Shown here one piece after another: positions 6,123 to 9,062 of a stretch of 9,062 nt of DNA. The position numbers were made by a program, and so were the translations under genes. This DNA comes from Candidatus Stahliibacteriota bacterium. Its GTDB lineage: Bacteria; Hydrothermota; Tepidihabitantia; SM23-42. Positions within the stretch are counted from its first letter, which is position 1. The number at the start of each line of letters is the position of its first letter. The stretch is from assembly GCA_030670605.1 (NCBI GenBank), contig DAOVBK010000043.1, positions 1-9,062 on the forward strand, written 5' to 3'. The notes beneath the pieces are model-generated. The model did not search any database. It had not been told where the DNA came from and saw only the letters and a program-made list of their open reading frames with translations.

Positions 6123-8533
6123 GTTACCTCCATAAGCGAATATGCTACCCCACCTTTCTTGTAGCACAGTGCCGTTCGTGTTACTTTGTAAATCTTGCAC
6201 TGCTCAACTTGTTGCCCGGTGAGATAGGATAGAAATTCGTAGATGGTGAGCTTTCCTCCACCAAAGTATAGCCCACAGGTAAGTGTACTATTCACACACG
6301 TAACTGATTCAAGGCTTTCATGAATGCTCTTGCTACCAGATTTCGTCTGAACATGAATCGGCTCGCCCTCTTGTACATCGACCGATTGTTTTATCGCGTT
6401 ACGTGGAATAGCCACCTCATAGTATATAAGATTGACCGCATGTGCAAGTGCAACCGTATCCTGTGGTATTTCGCGCACCTCGAGAATGCGTATCCCAGAA
6501 GGCAGTCGCGCATTGAGCTCCAAGGAGATGTTACCGAAATACTCATTCTCAAGACGAAAATCAAAAAGCTCACCTTTGGCAATCTGCCCAACACTTTTGG
6601 GCGGGCAAAATGATACCTTCGGGATTGGCGAAAATCCCTGGGTGAATTGTATTGGCAAATCTGAGCGGCGCAACGCTCGGTAAATCGCCCGTGTGATATC
6701 CAAGTGTGAGGCATAACGGAATGGCTCACCAAGGGTGTACCGCACACGATACAACGAGGAACGTATCATCCGCCTCGGGTACCTACCATAAGCTACATAT
6801 TGTTCCTCTGTATCCTCTTGCTTCATATGAGCACCATCACACGCGCCGCACTGAGTACAGTTTCCATAGTAGCAGTTTTCCGTCGGCAGCGCCGCGCTCG
6901 CTCGCGCATATTCTTTCTTGAGAAAATCTTTATCCACACCGGTGTCAATAAAATCCCAAGGGTAGTGGTCCGTGGGGTTCAAATATACTTGCGGGTCAAT
7001 GCCCGTTTTATCGAACGCTCTTTTCCATCGTGAGAAATCAAATCCCTCTTGCCACTCTTCAAATTTTCCTCCCTGCTCGTACACTGATTCAATAACAGAA
7101 AAGACACGCGCATCAGCTCGCGATAGCATTGCTTCAATGTAGGAAATATCGGGTGACTGATACTTTATCTCAACCCGACGGCTCTTCGTCTTTTTTATCA
7201 TCCTGATTTTTTCATTAAGGTCAGCAATATCAGCAAACGGAACAGCTTCAAATGGGGTATGTGGCTTGGGGACAAATGGATTTATCGCGAGCTTCAGTCC
7301 ACCTCTTGGATAGGCCTTGAGGATATCGCATACGAGCTTGTCAATCTCCATAATATCACTCTCCGTTTCAAATGGCAGTCCAATCATAAAATAGAGTTTA
7401 ACCTGTTTCCATCCGAGTTCATAGGCGGTGTTAATCGAAGCAATCAGTCTCTCATTGGAAAATTTTTTGTTCAACCTTTCGCGCAGTCCCTCGCTCGCCG
7501 TCTCAGGAGCAAACGTCAATCCTGTTTTTTTTATCTCTTTCAAAAGCACACCAAGCTCTTTGCTAAAGCACTCACCGCGCATTGCCGGCAGAGAAATATT
7601 GATCATTTTCTTTTTCAATATCTCGTTGAGTCGCCGAATGAGATTAAGAAGATGAGGGTAATCGAGTATTGAAAACGAAAGGAGCGAAACCTCTTCCCAA
7701 CCAGTCTGCCGTATACCTCTTTCGACAGCTTTGATGATGTCTTCTGCAGGACGGACGCGTAATGGACGATTTGCATATCCCGCCTGGCAAAAACGACAAC
7801 CCCATGTGCACCCTCTCATTACCTCGATCGTCAGTCGGTCATGTATTATCTCACACGTCGGTAAGAGAGGTGGTGACGGTATTGCATCCTCAGATAAGGC
7901 ACTGACGATTCTCTTGTGCACTGTTGTCGTATCGGCATGTATGTTCGGAACCCACACACCATCAATCTTTGAAAGCGCCGTAATTCTTTCTTCTTTCTTG
8001 TCCTTCGGGAGATCTTTTAAGATCTGCGCAATCTGCGGAATAACTTCTTCGCCGTCACCAATGACAAATGCATCGAATACAGGCGACATGGGTGTGGGAT
8101 TGAGCACTGCCGGGCCCCCAGCAATAATGATTGGATGCGATGCATCACGCGAGGAAGCACGAAAGGGAACCTGCGCCACATCTAACAGGTACAGGACTGT
8201 CGTATAACACAATTCACTCTGCAGCGAGAATCCGAGCAAATCATAGTCACACACCGGCTTTTTTGTTTCGAGACCATACAGCGGGATACCATTGCTTCTA
8301 AGTTGTTCGCCAAAATCAGACCACGGAGCAAAAACACGCTCGCACTGCACACCAGGAATTTGATTGAACAGATGGTAAATGATACGTACCCCAACGTTCG
8401 ACATGCCGATCTCATAGATTTCCGGGAAAACAATTCCAACCCGCACCGTCGAGTCGGCTTTGATCGTAATGTTGTATTCTCCTCCAGTGTATCGTATAGG
8501 CTTCCTGACTAACGGAAGAATAGTATCAAGCAT
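6119..8533 (-). CDS. Radical SAM protein (TIGR03960-like) fused to a C-terminal DUF2344/TIGR03936 domain
   Basis: This 804-aa protein has a B12-binding-like N-terminal region (about 1-215, with GFSLQSE and IIAGGPAVLNPTP...GDGEE, but I see no DxHxxG cobalamin-ligand motif). The radical SAM core (about 230-450) has RGCTWGCRFC, giving C242, C246 and C249 for the [4Fe-4S]/SAM cluster, followed by FAPETASEGLR and YFMIGLPFE. A second cysteine group at C554, C559, C562 and C565 (NCYYGNCTQCGACD) could bind another cluster or zinc. From about residue 595, YRVRYTLGEPFRYASHLDITR, LRRSDLPIQFTQGFSPIPK and KGELFDFRL match DUF2344. In many bacteria these two modules lie beside rng, either fused or as neighbours; the reaction is unknown to me. 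A role in modifying RNA or ribosomal components is only a guess from that context. The start ATG at 8533 has a weak AGGA about 10 nt upstream, supplied by a spacer repeat unit. Its TGA overlaps the rng GTG. Confidence 0.9.
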   Translation of the reverse strand: MLDTILPLVRKPIRYTGGEYNITIKADSTVRVGIVFPEIYEIGMSNVGVRIIYHLFNQIPGVQCERVFAPWSDFGEQLRSNGIPLYGLETKKPVCDYDLLGFSLQSELCYTTVLYLLDVAQVPFRASSRDASHPIIIAGGPAVLNPTPMSPVFDAFVIGDGEEVIPQIAQILKDLPKDKKEERITALSKIDGVWVPNIHADTTTVHKRIVSALSEDAIPSPPLLPTCEIIHDRLTIEVMRGCTWGCRFCQAGYANRPLRVRPAEDIIKAVERGIRQTGWEEVSLLSFSILDYPHLLNLIRRLNEILKKKMINISLPAMRGECFSKELGVLLKEIKKTGLTFAPETASEGLRERLNKKFSNERLIASINTAYELGWKQVKLYFMIGLPFETESDIMEIDKLVCDILKAYPRGGLKLAINPFVPKPHTPFEAVPFADIADLNEKIRMIKKTKSRRVEIKYQSPDISYIEAMLSRADARVFSVIESVYEQGGKFEEWQEGFDFSRWKRAFDKTGIDPQVYLNPTDHYPWDFIDTGVDKDFLKKEYARASAALPTENCYYGNCTQCGACDGAHMKQEDTEEQYVAYGRYPRRMIRSSLYRVRYTLGEPFRYASHLDITRAIYRALRRSDLPIQFTQGFSPIPKVSFCPPKSVGQIAKGELFDFRLENEYFGNISLELNARLPSGIRILEVREIPQDTVALAHAVNLIYYEVAIPRNAIKQSVDVQEGEPIHVQTKSGSKSIHESLESVTCVNSTLTCGLYFGGGKLTIYEFLSYLTGQQVEQCKIYKVTRTALCYKKGGVAYSLMEVT
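6127..6131 (-). promoter_or_regulatory. Ribosome binding site deciding the RNase G start
   Basis: GGAGG on the minus strand, 4 nt before GTG at 6122 and inside the last codons of the radical SAM gene. It supports the GTG start over the upstream in-frame ATG at 6200, and suggests that RNase G is translated by ribosomes finishing the upstream gene. Confidence 0.8.
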
Positions 8534-8540
8534 GGAATGT

Positions 8541-8631
8541 AAATCCTAAACTCTAAGTCCTAAACCCTAAGGAATCTCAAAACTCCAATCTCCAAATCCA
8601 CTTGGGATCTAGGATTTAGGATTTAGAGTTT
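8541..8631. repeat. Array of degenerate 7-nt repeats (consensus AAATCCT) in the intergenic spacer
   Basis: The spacer can be cut into heptads almost without remainder. Bases 8541-8568 read AAATCCT, AAACTCT, AAGTCCT, AAACCCT. After AAGG, 8573-8600 read AATCTCA, AAACTCC, AATCTCC, AAATCCA. After CTT, 8604-8631 hold four units in the opposite orientation (GGGATCT, AGGATTT, AGGATTT, AGAGTTT). That makes twelve related units, the last four inverted. The final unit ends on the last base of the upstream gene's stop codon. Similar AT-rich heptad spacers occur, to my memory, in some uncultured bacterial genomes; function unknown. Confidence 0.8.
8548..8631. repeat. Imperfect inverted repeat: 21-bp arms, 42-bp loop
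   Basis: Arm 8548-8568 matches the reverse complement of 8611-8631 at 19 of 21 positions, three heptads in each arm. One mismatch (8556) becomes a G-U pair if the plus strand is transcribed and the other (8565) if the minus strand is. In minus-strand transcripts the hairpin would lie between the oxidoreductase and radical SAM genes, starting at the upstream stop codon. It is A/T rich and lacks a following U-run, so it is not a standard intrinsic terminator; attenuation or mRNA end protection is possible but unproven. Confidence 0.75.
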
Positions 8632-9062
8632 TATGGTAAATTATATCCTCTTTCCAGCGCCTTGTCATTCAAGGTTAATTGTTCTTTGTCCGCTTTCTTG
8701 AATCGCATGCGCTGTGTCTTTTCCAATGTTTCTAATTTCACAATACCTGTCTTTTTCGCCATTACTCCGAGCATCACCATATTTGCGATTCGTCCCTGAC
8801 CTAATTCCTCTGCTATTGCATTTGCATCAACGGGAATAATCGTGATATCCTTTCGCTGCGGTTTTGATTTGATGAGTGTTTTATTGAAGAAAAGAAATCC
8901 ACCGGGTTTCACGGCTGGTTCAAATCGCGCAAGCGATGGTTCATTCATGATGAGTACAATATCAGGATCTGCAAAAATGGGCGATGCGACCGTTTCTGAA
9001 GAAACAACCACCGAGCAGTTCGCTGTACCACCGCGCATCTCTGGCCCATATGAAGGAAAGAA
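8631..9062 (-). CDS. korC: 2-oxoacid:ferredoxin oxidoreductase gamma subunit, probably 2-oxoglutarate type; N-terminus cut off by the window
   Basis: The frame is open to the right edge; 143 residues are visible, ending with TAA at 8633-8631. The protein would be the gamma (POR, PF01558) subunit of a TPP and Fe-S oxidoreductase that interconverts a 2-oxoacid plus CoA with acyl-CoA plus CO2 using ferredoxin. The visible part begins at SYGPEMRGGTANC, the family's hallmark, so ATG at 9038 is an internal Met and about 40 N-terminal residues (the GGQG-type nucleotide-binding start) are outside. Also seen are VASPIFADPDIVLIMNEPS, FEPAVKPGG, IPVDANAIAEELG and IANMVMLG, which together resemble KorC more than pyruvate- or indolepyruvate-type gamma subunits. 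The alpha and beta subunit genes are expected just beyond the edge, upstream in transcription. The specificity call, and hence the symbol, is less certain than the family. Confidence 0.85.
   Translation of the reverse strand, partial: FFPSYGPEMRGGTANCSVVVSSETVASPIFADPDIVLIMNEPSLARFEPAVKPGGFLFFNKTLIKSKPQRKDITIIPVDANAIAEELGQGRIANMVMLGVMAKKTGIVKLETLEKTQRMRFKKADKEQLTLNDKALERGYNLP

Noticed and set aside
4647..6200. Longer RNase G frame starting at ATG 6200 (517 aa).
   Set aside because: The extra 26 residues overlap the radical SAM coding end and do not resemble an RNase G N-terminus. GTG at 6122 has GGAGG 4 nt upstream and gives the usual length.
7731..8207. 158-codon plus-strand open frame opposite the radical SAM gene.
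   Set aside because: It is antisense to the conserved CxxxCxxC region, and its composition follows the real gene on the other strand.
8562..8568. AAACCCT unit identical to the plant-type telomere heptamer.
   Set aside because: It is one unit among degenerate variants in a bacterial spacer between two genes, so a telomere or chromosome end is not supported.
8534..8630. Sigma-70 promoter upstream of the radical SAM gene.
   Set aside because: No convincing -35/-10 pair with correct spacing could be separated from the repeat sequence.
8541..8631. Possible CRISPR array.
   Set aside because: The units are 7 nt, adjacent and degenerate, with no spacers and no cas genes nearby.

Overview
The window looks like chromosomal DNA from an anaerobic, uncultured-type bacterium. 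It holds six protein genes and almost no non-coding sequence. Three things suggest anaerobic life: a ferredoxin-dependent 2-oxoacid oxidoreductase subunit, a PurF with the full set of [4Fe-4S] ligands of the Bacillus type, and a radical SAM protein fused to a DUF2344 module. The radical SAM/DUF2344 gene next to RNase G is an arrangement I know from many bacterial phyla. The heptameric spacer repeats remind me of metagenome-derived candidate phyla, but I cannot assign a phylum from sequence alone. I see no phage, plasmid, IS, CRISPR, tRNA or rRNA signal.

Layout. Bases 1-1383 (+) carry the 3' nine-tenths of purF (amidophosphoribosyltransferase), which runs in from the left edge. After a 32-bp convergent junction, everything else is on the minus strand. 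Read in the direction of transcription from the right edge, the genes are: the C-terminal part of a 2-oxoacid:ferredoxin oxidoreductase gamma subunit, probably KorC type (9062-8631); a 97-bp spacer made almost entirely of degenerate 7-nt repeats with an inverted repeat (8534-8630); an 804-aa radical SAM/DUF2344 protein (8533-6119); RNase G (6122-4647); a full-length transketolase (4650-2713); and glutamate dehydrogenase (2702-1416).

The last four minus-strand genes are packed as one transcription unit. The radical SAM stop overlaps the RNase G start (GTGA), the RNase G stop overlaps the transketolase start (ATGA), and the transketolase TGA abuts the AGGAGG ribosome binding site of gdh. An RNA-processing module is therefore translationally coupled to two central carbon/nitrogen enzymes. 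If the right-hand gene is a 2-oxoglutarate oxidoreductase, the locus also puts enzymes that make and consume 2-oxoglutarate near each other.

The points most worth a second look are the heptad-repeat hairpin spacer, the low-complexity junction between transketolase and gdh (a Thr/Ser tail followed by a poly-lysine N-terminus with an A8 run), the uncharacterised radical SAM/DUF2344 protein coupled to RNase G, and the altered cofactor-loop motif of the transketolase. I found no clear evidence of a wholly new system; most of the window is recognisable housekeeping sequence.
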